Assembly: GCA_934667795.1 (NCBI GenBank)
Contig: CAKUMP010000003.1
Coordinates: 1 to 33,303, forward strand
Direction of reading: 5' to 3'
Length of the DNA: 33,303 nt
Source: an uncultured Chthoniobacterales bacterium
GTDB lineage: Bacteria > Verrucomicrobiota > Verrucomicrobiia > Chthoniobacterales > CAKUMP01
The first letter of the stretch is position 1; every line of letters begins with the position of its first letter. The notes beneath the pieces are model-generated. The model searched no databases. It was not told the origin of the DNA and saw only the letters and a program-made list of their open reading frames with translations. Shown here piece by piece: positions 7,183 through 16,219 of the stretch. The position numbers and the translations under genes are program-made.

Positions 7183-8049
7183 CTACGCCTGCGTTCCTTT
7201 TCCTGCTTTAGCACGGTATTGCGTCGGGGATTCTCCGGTGATTTTTTTAAATTGTTTGGAAAAATAAAATGCATTTTCGTAATTCAAGCGTTCTGCAATT
7301 TCCGTGATATTCAACGCGGATTCTGTCAATAGCTCGCGAGCATGTTCCACGCGTGCTTCGATAATCGCGCGGCTGGGAGTTTTCCCGCTGATCTGACGAA
7401 ACACTCTGCAGAAATGTTTCAGACTGTATCCGAACTTTCTGGCGACCGTCCCGGCAGACGCAGCTTCCACCGGGTTAAAATAAATCCAGGACAACGCTTC
7501 TGAAATAACTTTACGATGATGGCGTGCAATTCCGAATTCTTTCAACGAAGCCTCCTGTGCCTGCGCCAGTTCAAACTCCATCAGCAGCCCCTTAAGCAAT
7601 TGGTCGGCCGTTAATGCAAGCAACCCGGATGTTTCCGGCTTTTCCCGATACTCGTAACTTAACAGCACAATACGCCGAATAATCTGCTCTGCCATTTCGC
7701 TGTTCAAAATTTCACTGTAAGGACTCGGAAACTCCACCTGTTCGGCTTTAAGGACTTCGCCATTTATCGCATACAAATCGAAATGTGCCCAGGCCGTCAC
7801 CAGCTCTTCTTCTTTTACTTCAAAATCATATTTCTGCCCGGGAGCCAGCCATAAACAAGATCCTCGCGAAAGCGAGAACGTTTCTCCGTTCAGCGAACAT
7901 GCCTCTGCACGTCCCGATAAAATCATCCATAAATCAAAATCCTGTATCGAGGAAAACCATTCTGGAAGAATTCGAAACCCGGAAGGCTGGCGCGTGACAC
8001 CACAGTTTTTTACCACCAATTTTGTTTCAACCCAGGGGACTTTTTTCAT
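7183..8049 (-). CDS. AraC-family transcriptional regulator
   Basis: The 288-residue protein has an N-terminal cupin-like ligand-sensing domain (about 1-150, with LSRGSCLWLAPGQKYDFEV and the AWAHFDLYA strand) and a C-terminal double helix-turn-helix of about 95 residues. The second HTH is recognisable in LNITEIAERLNYENAFYFSKQFKKITGESPTQYR, given here in two parts: the recognition segment NYENAFYFSKQFKKITG and the end SPTQYRAKAG. Such proteins usually activate sugar-related genes on ligand binding. It is divergent from the DegT gene (145-nt shared upstream region), the most likely target. A motif in that region recurs upstream of the amidohydrolase at 4555, a second candidate target. Confidence 0.92.
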   Translation of the reverse strand: MKKVPWVETKLVVKNCGVTRQPSGFRILPEWFSSIQDFDLWMILSGRAEACSLNGETFSLSRGSCLWLAPGQKYDFEVKEEELVTAWAHFDLYAINGEVLKAEQVEFPSPYSEILNSEMAEQIIRRIVLLSYEYREKPETSGLLALTADQLLKGLLMEFELAQAQEASLKEFGIARHHRKVISEALSWIYFNPVEAASAGTVARKFGYSLKHFCRVFRQISGKTPSRAIIEARVEHARELLTESALNITEIAERLNYENAFYFSKQFKKITGESPTQYRAKAGKGTQA

Positions 8050-8123
8050 GCAGATAAAATTTACCTCTCAATCCAAATCTTGTCGATTTTTTTGAGAGCC
8101 ACTTGCCGTCATCAATCACAGAT

Positions 8124-8143
8124 GCGCTAAAAGTATAAAAGAA
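8124..8143 (+). promoter_or_regulatory. Shared promoter-region motif, copy 2
   Basis: This is the partner of the site at 4485-4504 (17 of 20 identical). It lies in the divergent region between the AraC gene and the DegT gene and ends 52 nt before the ATG at 8195. The sequence after the motif is also loosely similar in both places (CTTTT, then GGTTTT). It is a candidate AraC operator or core promoter. Confidence 0.4.
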
Positions 8144-8194
8144 TCTGTCTTTTGTTCATTTTTGAAAAATGGTTTTTCCGGTAAGATTTTTCCT

Positions 8195-9445
8195 ATGAGC
8201 ACTTCATCCGACATTCCATTGCAGCTTGCCATTGACGGCGGACAGCCGGAAATTTCCGCAACTCCTACGCACTCTCCGACGCATCGCTGGGGAGCAGAAG
8301 AAAAAAAACACCTTGATGCCATGCTGGAACAAAACAGTTTGTTCTATTGGAACGGGACGCAAACCCGGACACTTATCGATAATTTTAAAAAGCATTATCC
8401 TTTTAAATACGTCATGCCCTGTTCTTCCGGCACTGCAGCGATTCATATGGCCGTTGCGGCAGCCGGTATTAAGCCCGGGGATGAAGTGATTGTGCCTCCC
8501 ATCACAGACATGGGGACGGTCATTGGAGTTTTATATCAACAAGGAGTTCCGGTTTTTGCAGATCTCGAACCGCATACCTACAACCTTGACCCAAAAGATG
8601 TCCATAACCGCATCACTCCAAAAACCCGCGCTATTATTGCCGTACACCTGGCTGGAAATGCCTGCCGCATTGAAGAATTACGTCACATCGCTGACGAACA
8701 TAACCTGGTATTAATTGAAGACTGTGCACAGGCATGGGGGAGTCGATGGAATCAAACGCCGGTTGGGATGATCGGGCATATCGGCTGTTATTCCTTAAAT
8801 GATTTTAAACACATCAGTTGCGGCGATGGAGGAATTGTGGCCAGTTCCGACGACCGCTTTGGCCCCTTGCTGCAAGGGTTCGGCGATAAAGCGTATGATC
8901 GCACAACAGGCGTGCGCGCCCCCACGTTTCTGGCGCCCAATTATCGTATCAGCGAACCACAAAGTGCAGTTGCCGCCGCACAAATGGATAAAATGGAAAG
9001 TATCACGGAGCGACGTCATGTACTTGGAACCCGTTTAGGAAAACAACTGGAAAATATCCCGGGCATCCTTCCTCACGCGATCCCGTCAGAATCATTTTGC
9101 ACCTACTGGTTTTACCTTCTGCGTCTGGATTTCAACATGCTTTCCTGCGATCGGGACACCTTTGTAAAGGCTCTCCAGGCAGAAGGAGCCATTGCTGCAG
9201 CCGGTTATCTTGCCGCACCGCTTTATCAATACCCGGTTTTTCAAAATCACAATTTCTTCGAAGGACAATGGCCTGTTCGCGATTGCGGATTAACCACCAT
9301 GAACTACCAGAACGTGTCCTGTCCGCAAGCAGAAGCTATTTTGCAAACCTGTGTTTATATCAGACTTCATGAAGCAATGGATGAAACATATATCGACGCT
9401 GTTGCTCGGGCCATACAAAAAGTGTCCTTGCACTGGCAGTGTTAA
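8195..9445 (+). CDS. DegT/DnrJ/EryC1/StrS-family PLP enzyme
   Basis: The 416-residue protein has the fold-type I aminotransferase layout of the DegT family: a phosphate-binding SSGTAAIHM at about 77-85, D176 in LVLIEDCAQA that pairs with the PLP pyridine nitrogen, and Lys205 in LNDFKHISCGDGG as the internal aldimine lysine. These enzymes transaminate keto-sugars or dehydrate sugars, and some act on cyclitol-type substrates. The start at 8195 was chosen over one at 8162 because MSTSSDIPLQLAIDGGQPEI matches the usual N terminus. No sugar-nucleotide genes are nearby, so catabolic or cyclitol-type chemistry is as plausible as polysaccharide synthesis. It is divergent from AraC and likely controlled by it. 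Confidence 0.9.
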   Translation: MSTSSDIPLQLAIDGGQPEISATPTHSPTHRWGAEEKKHLDAMLEQNSLFYWNGTQTRTLIDNFKKHYPFKYVMPCSSGTAAIHMAVAAAGIKPGDEVIVPPITDMGTVIGVLYQQGVPVFADLEPHTYNLDPKDVHNRITPKTRAIIAVHLAGNACRIEELRHIADEHNLVLIEDCAQAWGSRWNQTPVGMIGHIGCYSLNDFKHISCGDGGIVASSDDRFGPLLQGFGDKAYDRTTGVRAPTFLAPNYRISEPQSAVAAAQMDKMESITERRHVLGTRLGKQLENIPGILPHAIPSESFCTYWFYLLRLDFNMLSCDRDTFVKALQAEGAIAAAGYLAAPLYQYPVFQNHNFFEGQWPVRDCGLTTMNYQNVSCPQAEAILQTCVYIRLHEAMDETYIDAVARAIQKVSLHWQC

Positions 9446-9742
9446 TACTATTTCAACTCACATTTCATGAACTACAGGAGAAAAATCACTCCACCGTCAA
9501 AGCTGCTTCCGCCCCCTTTATCTTTCACTTCCTCAATTCCGTCCTGATCTGATTCTTCTGGAAGCGAGCGCCCCTAAGAACGCGGAAATTTAAGGATAGA
9601 AAACCTTCCGCGAGTTCAGCGGCTAATTCTTGTGGTTTCACGCAAAGCATGCAAAGGTCGCAAAGGATTTTAACCACGAATGGACACAAAGGATTATTTT
9701 TAGTTTTTAGGGATGATGAAGAGGATGTGTTTTGGGAAGAGA

Positions 9743-9824
9743 TTCACACGAAGAAAATTCATAAAAATCCAGGTCTTCTTCTTCGTGGCTTCGACTCTTC
9801 GTGTGAGATAATTCTTCCAGCGTG
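9743..9824. repeat. Intergenic hairpin repeat, partial copy B
   Basis: TTCACACGAAGAAAATTCAT at 9744 corresponds to the interior of copy A at 7025, and the following TCTTCGTG...CTTCGTGTGA and ATTCTTCCAGCGTG match the right arm and flank of copies A and C. The left arm is missing or degraded. Confidence 0.7.
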
Positions 9825-9870
9825 TCCCACCCCACTCTTCTTTGGGCGAACGCAATTCGCCCCTACATTT
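9825..9870 (+). repeat. 46-nt block with GGGCGAA...TTCGCCC palindrome, copy 1
   Basis: This block is a perfect reverse complement of 24843-24888. Its core is a small hairpin, GGGCGAA-CGCAA-TTCGCCC. It directly follows hairpin copy B and precedes the promoter of the LacI gene at 9923. Confidence 0.85.
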
Positions 9871-9896
9871 TACTAAATTTTTCTCTTGCTTAAATA

Positions 9897-9923
9897 TTTT
9901 TAGTAAAATATTATTACTAAAAA
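9897..9923. promoter_or_regulatory. Palindrome directly before the LacI-A start (possible operator)
   Basis: TTTTTAGTAA (9897-9906) and TTACTAAAAA (9914-9923) are perfect 10-nt inverted repeats around a 7-nt spacer, and the last base is the first base of the ATG. A related TTTACTAAATTT lies at 9869-9880. LacI-type regulators commonly bind such sites and control their own genes. The palindrome is seen, its use is inferred; it lacks the central CG common in LacI operators. Confidence 0.4.
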
Positions 9924-10948
9924 TGGCCACATTAAAAGACATTGCGAATCATGTGGGGATTTCCATATCTGCGGCATCGCTGGCATTACGGGATCATTCT
10001 TCGATCAGTGTAGAAACGAAGCGACGGGTATGGGAGGCGCAGGAAGCGTTGGGGTATCGACTTCCCCTGCGTGCGCCTAACAGCATTGCGAAAAAGGTTA
10101 AGAAACAAACGGTTGCGATGCGAAACATTGTCTTTTTGCTGGTGGATCGGCAATTTGATAACAGCTCTTACGGAGCAACATTTCAGAAATTGGCGGATTT
10201 GGGAACGGAGCGGCACTGGCGTTGCATGTATCTTTCTGCTTCTCTGGAAGATTTACGTGCGGGTCGTATTCCTCCCTTACTCAAAAACAGTGACGTAGAT
10301 GGAATTATTGTTTCGGGTGCATACGACAGCATCGCTCACCAGTATTTACAAAAATTAGGCATCCCTTTACTTGTTTACGGTCGTTATGAACTTGGCGACG
10401 AACCCTGGATGTCATGTGAGCCGGATTTCAGGCATGGCGCCCGGTTATTTGCGAATCGCCTGATGGCTCTGGGCCACACCCGATATGGGTTTGTTTTCAA
10501 GGGAGAAACAGGCACGACATTTTCTTCCCATTACATGCTTCGCATTGTGAAGGACATTCTGGAAGAGAAAGAACTGCATTTTGTCGGGACTGCAGCGACC
10601 CATGATCAATTCGGTGGGAAATTTTTGACTGTTGATGAACTTTTAAAACAGGACGTCACCGCGCTTCTGATCAGCACCGGTTCTCAAGTAGAAATGACGT
10701 ATGAGGCATGCCGCAAAGCAGGTCTTCGTATTCCGGAAGATATCAGTATTGTGTGCTTCAACCCTCCGGGCAATTTTTTCATCCGTCCATCCCTGGCCTA
10801 TATCAGCAATGGGAACAACATCACACAAGGGATCGTTGAAAAGCTGGAGCGTTTTATGGATAAACCTGACATCCCAAGAACGCGCGAACTTTTCCCCAAA
10901 CATCTGGTCCCGGGAGGGTCGATCGGATTATGTCGTACGTCCACCTGA
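9923..10948 (+). CDS. LacI-family transcriptional regulator (module A)
   Basis: The 341-residue protein begins with a LacI HTH, MATLKDIANHVGISISAASL, then a hinge region (about 45-60) and a periplasmic-binding-protein-like sensor domain (about 70-335; VDGIIVSGAYDS, LLVYGRYELGDEPW, ALLISTGSQVEM). The start at 9923 is chosen because the HTH begins there; an earlier in-frame start at 9842 only adds residues encoded by a repeat. It heads a tight + strand run of five genes ending at 18181 (next gap 18 nt), so it probably controls them in response to a sugar. Confidence 0.93.
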   Translation: MATLKDIANHVGISISAASLALRDHSSISVETKRRVWEAQEALGYRLPLRAPNSIAKKVKKQTVAMRNIVFLLVDRQFDNSSYGATFQKLADLGTERHWRCMYLSASLEDLRAGRIPPLLKNSDVDGIIVSGAYDSIAHQYLQKLGIPLLVYGRYELGDEPWMSCEPDFRHGARLFANRLMALGHTRYGFVFKGETGTTFSSHYMLRIVKDILEEKELHFVGTAATHDQFGGKFLTVDELLKQDVTALLISTGSQVEMTYEACRKAGLRIPEDISIVCFNPPGNFFIRPSLAYISNGNNITQGIVEKLERFMDKPDIPRTRELFPKHLVPGGSIGLCRTST

Positions 10949-10966
10949 TATAGTGTTCCCCCTATT

Positions 10967-11614
10967 ATGCAAATTCCCCCAAACAGTAGAAAAGCAGGTA
11001 TTAGTTTAGTAGAAGTATTGGTACTTTTACTGATCATTTCTGTATTGGCATTTCTATTATTGCCTCATCTGGGACGTATGGTTGAAAAATCGCGTGACTC
11101 TCAATGTGTTGCACGTCTGAAAAATTTCCATACCGGATTTATGCTTTACAGTGCGGAACACAATGGAGAGATTCCGCCTTATCGGGTATTCACACCTCTG
11201 CCGGACGGCACCACCCATCGCGGAGATTTCTGGAGTACCCAGATCAAACCCTACATTTCACCGGACGCTCCCTGGGGAAAACACATTCTTTGTCCATCAG
11301 AAAAAGTTCTGCCGAGCAACCATTACGCGATGAATTCGAATATTTCTTATGGACCGGGGATGCCCCCTGAACGTCTGAATTCCATCCCCTTACCCAGTAA
11401 ACGTTTTTTAATGGGAGATGGAAATGCTACCAGCCGAATTACTGCGGGCAACTTCATTGCAGAAACCATGTTTCGTCATTCCGGAGACACAATGAACATT
11501 CTTTTTCTGGATGGCCATGTAGAGGGGCGCATTCTCCGTGATGTCCCTATCCCTGCAAATGGATTTTCTTCTGCCACTCCCGAATATAAAGCCTTCTGGC
11601 ATGGAACCCAGTAA
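10967..11614 (+). CDS. Pseudopilin-like protein (prepilin-type N-terminal cleavage signal)
   Basis: The 215-residue product has a type IV pilin-like start: short basic leader NSRKAG, then ISLVEVLVLLLIISVLAFLL with Glu at the +5-like position. The body resembles the H-X9-DG proteins common in Planctomycetota, Verrucomicrobiota and Lentisphaerota (ILCPSEKVLPSNHYAMN, and RHSGDTMNILFLDGHVE near the end, with ten rather than nine residues between His and Asp-Gly). Such proteins are processed by prepilin peptidase and likely act at the envelope, possibly in secretion. It is the second gene of module A, 18 nt after LacI. Module C carries a broken pseudopilin start in the same position. Confidence 0.85.
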   Translation: MQIPPNSRKAGISLVEVLVLLLIISVLAFLLLPHLGRMVEKSRDSQCVARLKNFHTGFMLYSAEHNGEIPPYRVFTPLPDGTTHRGDFWSTQIKPYISPDAPWGKHILCPSEKVLPSNHYAMNSNISYGPGMPPERLNSIPLPSKRFLMGDGNATSRITAGNFIAETMFRHSGDTMNILFLDGHVEGRILRDVPIPANGFSSATPEYKAFWHGTQ

Positions 11615-11670
11615 CTTTCCCACAAATTTTATTTTCAAAACTACAACCAATAACTCAACCCGAAAAAGCA

Positions 11671-13340
11671 ATGAAACATTACATTACATCAGCCGTTCTG
11701 TCTGGCCTCTTCATAAGCGCACACATTGCATCAGGCCAATATATCTGGACAAATAATGGGAGCAGTGGCACTCCCAAACCCTGGGAAGATCCTGGCAATT
11801 GGGATACGAATGGAGTTCCCAATAATCCTGCGACACAAGAAGTGAGGTTTGATGGGACTTCAGGCGCAATTTATACGGTCCAACTAAACAGCGATAAAAC
11901 GCTTGAGGCCGGAATGCTCGTTGTTGCAGGAACATCAACAACTCCTCATATCACCATGGATCTGAATGAAAACAGTCTCATTTTTTCAGGCGGATCATTA
12001 ATAATGAATCCTCGTTCCACAGGGAATACTGCCTCTCGCACCCTGTTGACTTTTCGTAATGGTGTTGTTCAATTAGGAACAGGCTCAACCGGAGCGACCG
12101 CAAGCAGTTTAGTTCTGGGGTTAGATGGGGATGCCATTGCGGGCTCTGTCACCGATACCATCAGAATGGTCTTTGATGATGGAAGCACCTTGAATACGGC
12201 AAATACTTCTCATATTCATGTTGCCTCAAGCGATAATACCAGACTTCAGAATATTACTTTGGACTTATCCGAGAGCAACCTTGTTTCCGGCACACAGGAA
12301 AAGACATTGGCCGTTACTGGTAATATTGCAATAGGGGAGAGAACCAACACCGCTGCTACGTCTGAGCGCAACAGATACGGGACACTTTATTTAGGTGTTC
12401 TGGAAAATTTGAATATTGGAGGGAGTTTGATCATTGGACAAAGCGCGAGAACGAATAACGCTACTACAGACTCCCGTGGGAACTTACATTTCTCCACCAG
12501 TGAAGATCAGGGAACGGTGAATATGACCGTTGGAGAGGATCTCCGCATTGGTGTTGGAGCAGGTTCCGAAGGGACAATAAACGCACCAGACTCTTTAAAT
12601 CTCACGATCGGAAGTGAAACCACCCGTGGAGGCGTTCTTTATACAGGCTATAAACATGTGACCACCTCCACTGCTCAAGGAGATGCGGAAGGGACATTTG
12701 TCACAAAAGGAGGAAATATTTCTGCTTATATTACCGAATTACGGGTAGGGCAAAACAATCATGCGACGAATGGTACGGCCACCGGAACACTGGACTTTTC
12801 CGCATCGGATTTAGATGTTCTGAACATCAGTGGAGATGCGGTGATTGGCCAAGGCCTGGGAGGTGTCGGCGTTCTAAAACTCAAAGGAGGCGAAGCGAGC
12901 TCGTCGAATCTGGTGGTAGGAAATTCCACTGGCGTGAGTACGGACAGTGTTCTGGAACTGCAGGGAACGACCTGGAGTGTCACCAACACATTACATGTCG
13001 GCGCAACGGGAGATATCACCATCACGCTGGGAGAAAATTCCATTGGGGGGATCGATCTTCTTTCCAGTACAGCATCGGACTTTACGATTGCAACAGGAGG
13101 AAGCATTACAGTTGTTTTTGGAGAACAAACAGCCTCGGAAACTATCTGGGGGGTACGTATGGCAGGAGATCAGTTATCCTTATTTGAACAATATCTGGAG
13201 GAGCCGGAACCTATGGCAGTCAGGCATCTGTATTTAAAGATGAGGAATTCACCTACTTTGGAGTCATCCCTGAACCTTCTACCGGAGCATTGCTGCTTCT
13301 CAGCCTGCTCGGGATACGCGCAACCAGAAAACGTCAATAA
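11671..13340 (+). CDS. PEP-CTERM surface protein, frameshifted before its sorting signal
   Basis: It starts with a signal peptide (MKHYITSAVLSGLFISAHIA), then YIWTNNGSSG...WEDPGNWDTNGVP, typical of autotransporter-like beta-strand proteins, and a long Gly/Ser/Thr-rich repetitive region (residues about 50-500). In the starting frame the product runs to 13362 with an unconvincing end that overlaps the next gene. In another frame, from about 13197, the DNA encodes GTYGSQASVFKDEEFTYFG and then a perfect PEP-CTERM signal, VIPEPSTGALLLLSLLG plus RATRKRQ, stopping at 13340, 5 nt before the next ATG. A single-base deletion (or two-base insertion) between about 13185 and 13205 would explain this. It could be a real mutation, a sequencing error or a programmed slip. 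Confidence 0.8.
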
Positions 13341-13345
13341 ACATT

Positions 13346-14092
13346 ATGAAACATTTTTATAAAACACTTCTGACATTTACACTCTGTCTTGCGGGATCTT
13401 CCTTTGTATCCGCACAAGACCCCAGTAAACCCATTGCCCTGTCCGGGCCAGATTATGCGGTTAAAGCATTTGAGAAATATGTGACCGGACCCGCCGGATA
13501 TATTATCGAAGCATTTGAAGATAACGCACCTGCGGTACAGGATTATAAAAACTACCAGGCAATCATTTTTCTGGAACATTTTCGTAAAGAAAACATTCGT
13601 GAAGATGCCATCTGGAATGTGGGAGATAATCTGGATGTCGTTCGTGAGTATGTCAGGGAGGGAGGAAACATCTGGATTATTGGTGCTGCATTTCCACGCA
13701 ATTCCGAAGGAGCAAGAGATTTTCGAAACCTTCAGTTTTGCGATGACCTTCTGGGATTTTCCTCTCATCCGAATATAGACTTGTATAATCCTGTATCTGC
13801 CCAATCTGCCGGAGAGACATTTTTCGTCATGGAAGGAGACATGAATTTTGTTGCTCCCTACACTGGCACGATCGGAAAAATCACCTCTGCGGATCTTCTG
13901 GCATCCGCTCCGGACTCTTCCGGTACAGAGCAGCCCTTTGCCACACGCAATGCATTCGGAGAAGGATATGTATTTTATTTTGGAACCTCCCCTTTTCGCC
14001 TGGCGCGTGCAGAACGAGAAAAAGGAAATCCGCCTGAAGAGTACGTGATCCCTTATGGAACAATTTTACAGAACATTTTAAAAGAACATTAA
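13346..14092 (+). CDS. Exported glutamine-amidotransferase-like (ThuA-like fold) protein
   Basis: The 248-residue product has a signal peptide (MKHFYKTLLTFTLCLAGSSF, cleavage likely after VSA) and an alpha/beta domain of the class I GATase-like fold: YQAIIFLEHF, then LDVVREYVREGGNIWIIG and a closing EGYVFYFGTSPFRLA. There is no clear nucleophilic cysteine at the elbow, so catalysis by the usual Cys-His pair is unlikely. Similar domains serve as accessory folds in beta-galactosidases. It lies 5 nt after the PEP-CTERM gene and 6 nt before the DUF4838 gene, so it is operonic. Specific role unknown. Confidence 0.65.
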   Translation: MKHFYKTLLTFTLCLAGSSFVSAQDPSKPIALSGPDYAVKAFEKYVTGPAGYIIEAFEDNAPAVQDYKNYQAIIFLEHFRKENIREDAIWNVGDNLDVVREYVREGGNIWIIGAAFPRNSEGARDFRNLQFCDDLLGFSSHPNIDLYNPVSAQSAGETFFVMEGDMNFVAPYTGTIGKITSADLLASAPDSSGTEQPFATRNAFGEGYVFYFGTSPFRLARAEREKGNPPEEYVIPYGTILQNILKEH

Positions 14093-14098
14093 AAAATT

Positions 14099-16201
14099 AT
14101 GAAATCTTATTTATTGCTATTTAACCTCGCTGTCGCTACTTCCATGTCTTTTGCCACCGCCGCCGACGAATGGGGGATCAAGCCATTGGGAGAACCTGTA
14201 GAGGTTCCGTCCGAAAAAGTTTCTCCTCCCATTAAACAGGAACTAAAAAGCCTGCATAAAAAATTTCAGACAGATAGTAAGCCTGTTGTGCTTTTTGAAA
14301 ATGGAGAGCCAAAAGCCTTGCTGGTGCTGCCTGAATCTCCTACCGAAACAGAAACAAGAGCTGCTCACCTTCTGAGAGATACTCTCGAAAAAATGACCGG
14401 TACCCGCCCGCCGGTTTTAAGTGAAGAAAAACTGACTTTGAAAGAATCTACTATCGTCGATACACAAGGACGCGAATGGAATAATGCCATCTGGATTGGA
14501 GAAACGGCACAAGCAAAGAAAGCCGGAGTAAATGTCGATGAACTGATTCCCGAAGGTTACAAGCTTCAGGGAAAAGGAACCTGGCTGTTTGTTCGAGGAA
14601 ATGACACTGCTCATGGGGAGAAAAAATTGAATGGAACGTATTTTGCAGCAGCATCCTTGTTGGAAGATTACCTGGGCGTGCGCTGGCTCTGGGCCGGCGA
14701 CCTGGGAACCGTGATTCCGGAAAACAAAAGCATTACGCTCCCGCCAATTCATGAACAAAATGAACCGGCGTTACAACAGCGCCTGATCCGCACAGGAAGC
14801 GGCGTTTCCGACCGTAGTGAAATCGGACTTAAACTTCTCGGGGGAACCGAAGAAGATTATAAAAATCTGGAAAAAATCCAGAAACAAAATCACCACTGGC
14901 TCGCGGTTATGAAAAGTGGCGGAAGTAAAAACCTGAACTATCGCCACGCTTATGGCCACTGGTACGAAACATACGGAAAAAACCATCCCGAATGGTTTGC
15001 ACTCCAGGCAGACGGTACACGTACTCAAGTCACTGACCGTCCACGTCTTTGCAAAGCAAATCCGGAAGTCGCAAAACAAAAAGCAAAAGAAATTATTGCT
15101 GCCTATAAAGATACCCCGACAATGGATTCCGCCTCGATTTCTCCCAACGATGGATCAGGGGAAGACAATTTCTGTATGTGTCAGGAATGTCGCAAGCTGG
15201 ATGTTCCAAACGCGCCCTTGCGACGCGCCATGTTTTCCAAAGACAGAAAACGTTTTTACGAAGAATATCCATCCCTCTCAAATCGCGTCGCGACATTTTA
15301 TAACCGTATCGCAGAAGAAGTAGTCAAAACGCTTCCAGATGCCAAACTGGGCGCCTATGCCTACAGCTCTTACAGAGATGTACCATTAGGTATCACCATG
15401 CATCCTTCGATCATCATCGGGTTTGTTGGGCTGGATTATTTTGATGACAGCGTAAGAGAAGCGGATCTGGAGCGCTGGGATGGCTGGAGCATGATTTCTT
15501 CCAGTTTATTTTTACGTCCTAATCTTCTGCACGGGGGAGCGTCATTACCGGCCGTTTATGTGAACCGTCTTGGAGAAGACATCCGGCATTGCTACCAGAC
15601 TGGCATGGTAGTGGCGGATTTTGATTCCCTGACAGGAAACTGGGCAACCCAGGGGCTGAATTATTATATCCTGGCCAAACTTTTGTGGGATCCTTCGACA
15701 GATGTGGATGCTGCGGTAAAAGATTTTTGTGAAAAAGGGTTTGGTAAAGCGTCCGACAAAATCTACCAGTACTTCACCGAACTGGAAGAAGCGATTGTCA
15801 AAGTGGCAAAACGCGATGTAAAAGAAATGGAAGAAGAATTGCGAGCAGAAGAACAGGTGACTCCGGTTGATCCGAGAACTCTCCATCGCCAGGCATTTGA
15901 ATCCAGTTATTTTGGTGTTTTCACTCCAGAGTTTACCAATCATCTGCGTGAGGTCCTGGACGAAGCGACAGAATCAACCGATGATGAAACTGTTCGTGCG
16001 CGTATTGCTTTTCTGGCAGTTGCACTGGAATATGTGGATCTCACACGTGCGACATTGGTAGAGGATAAGGACGCAAAGAAAGAAGCACTCACAAACCTGC
16101 TTGCCTGGTACCGAAAAGTCTATCATGAATACCCGGAAGCCATCAACGCGGTAGGGCGCTTATGGCGTACGAATGCGGCTTATCGTGGAATTGTAAAATA
16201 A
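14099..16201 (+). CDS. Exported DUF4838 protein (alpha-glucuronidase-like)
   Basis: The 700-residue product has a signal peptide (MKSYLLLFNLAVATSMSFAT). A beta/alpha N-terminal domain (about 60-215) resembles the non-catalytic domain of alpha-glucuronidases and GH20 enzymes (RAAHLLRDTLEKMTGTRPPV, then TYFAAASLLEDYLGVRWLWAG). A TIM-barrel-like DUF4838 domain (about 270-560) includes SISPNDGSGEDNFCMCQEC with C359, C361 and C364. A helical C-terminal domain follows. DUF4838 proteins are found in polysaccharide loci and are presumed glycosidases, probably on uronic-acid-containing glycans; activity is not proven by sequence. The chimeric gene at 26271-28004 is a paralogue of its second half. Confidence 0.85.
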   Translation: MKSYLLLFNLAVATSMSFATAADEWGIKPLGEPVEVPSEKVSPPIKQELKSLHKKFQTDSKPVVLFENGEPKALLVLPESPTETETRAAHLLRDTLEKMTGTRPPVLSEEKLTLKESTIVDTQGREWNNAIWIGETAQAKKAGVNVDELIPEGYKLQGKGTWLFVRGNDTAHGEKKLNGTYFAAASLLEDYLGVRWLWAGDLGTVIPENKSITLPPIHEQNEPALQQRLIRTGSGVSDRSEIGLKLLGGTEEDYKNLEKIQKQNHHWLAVMKSGGSKNLNYRHAYGHWYETYGKNHPEWFALQADGTRTQVTDRPRLCKANPEVAKQKAKEIIAAYKDTPTMDSASISPNDGSGEDNFCMCQECRKLDVPNAPLRRAMFSKDRKRFYEEYPSLSNRVATFYNRIAEEVVKTLPDAKLGAYAYSSYRDVPLGITMHPSIIIGFVGLDYFDDSVREADLERWDGWSMISSSLFLRPNLLHGGASLPAVYVNRLGEDIRHCYQTGMVVADFDSLTGNWATQGLNYYILAKLLWDPSTDVDAAVKDFCEKGFGKASDKIYQYFTELEEAIVKVAKRDVKEMEEELRAEEQVTPVDPRTLHRQAFESSYFGVFTPEFTNHLREVLDEATESTDDETVRARIAFLAVALEYVDLTRATLVEDKDAKKEALTNLLAWYRKVYHEYPEAINAVGRLWRTNAAYRGIVK

Positions 16202-16219
16202 TTTTCATCCTTTCATACC

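Larger units (their letters stand above)
9446..9896. other. Gene-poor region with degenerate repeats and a possible gene remnant
   Basis: There is no intact gene here. From 9472 to 9573 the minus strand has a short start-less open frame (includes DQDGIEEVKDKGGGSSF) that ends in a stop and could be the 3' remnant of a lost gene. From 9636 to 9671 lies a TTTCACGCAAAG...AAAGGATTTT motif, also found at 24804-24840 and inverted near 18456-18487. From 9743 to about 9824 lies a half copy of the hairpin repeat, and from 9825 to 9870 a 46-nt block repeated perfectly in inverse at 24843-24888. Confidence 0.6.
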
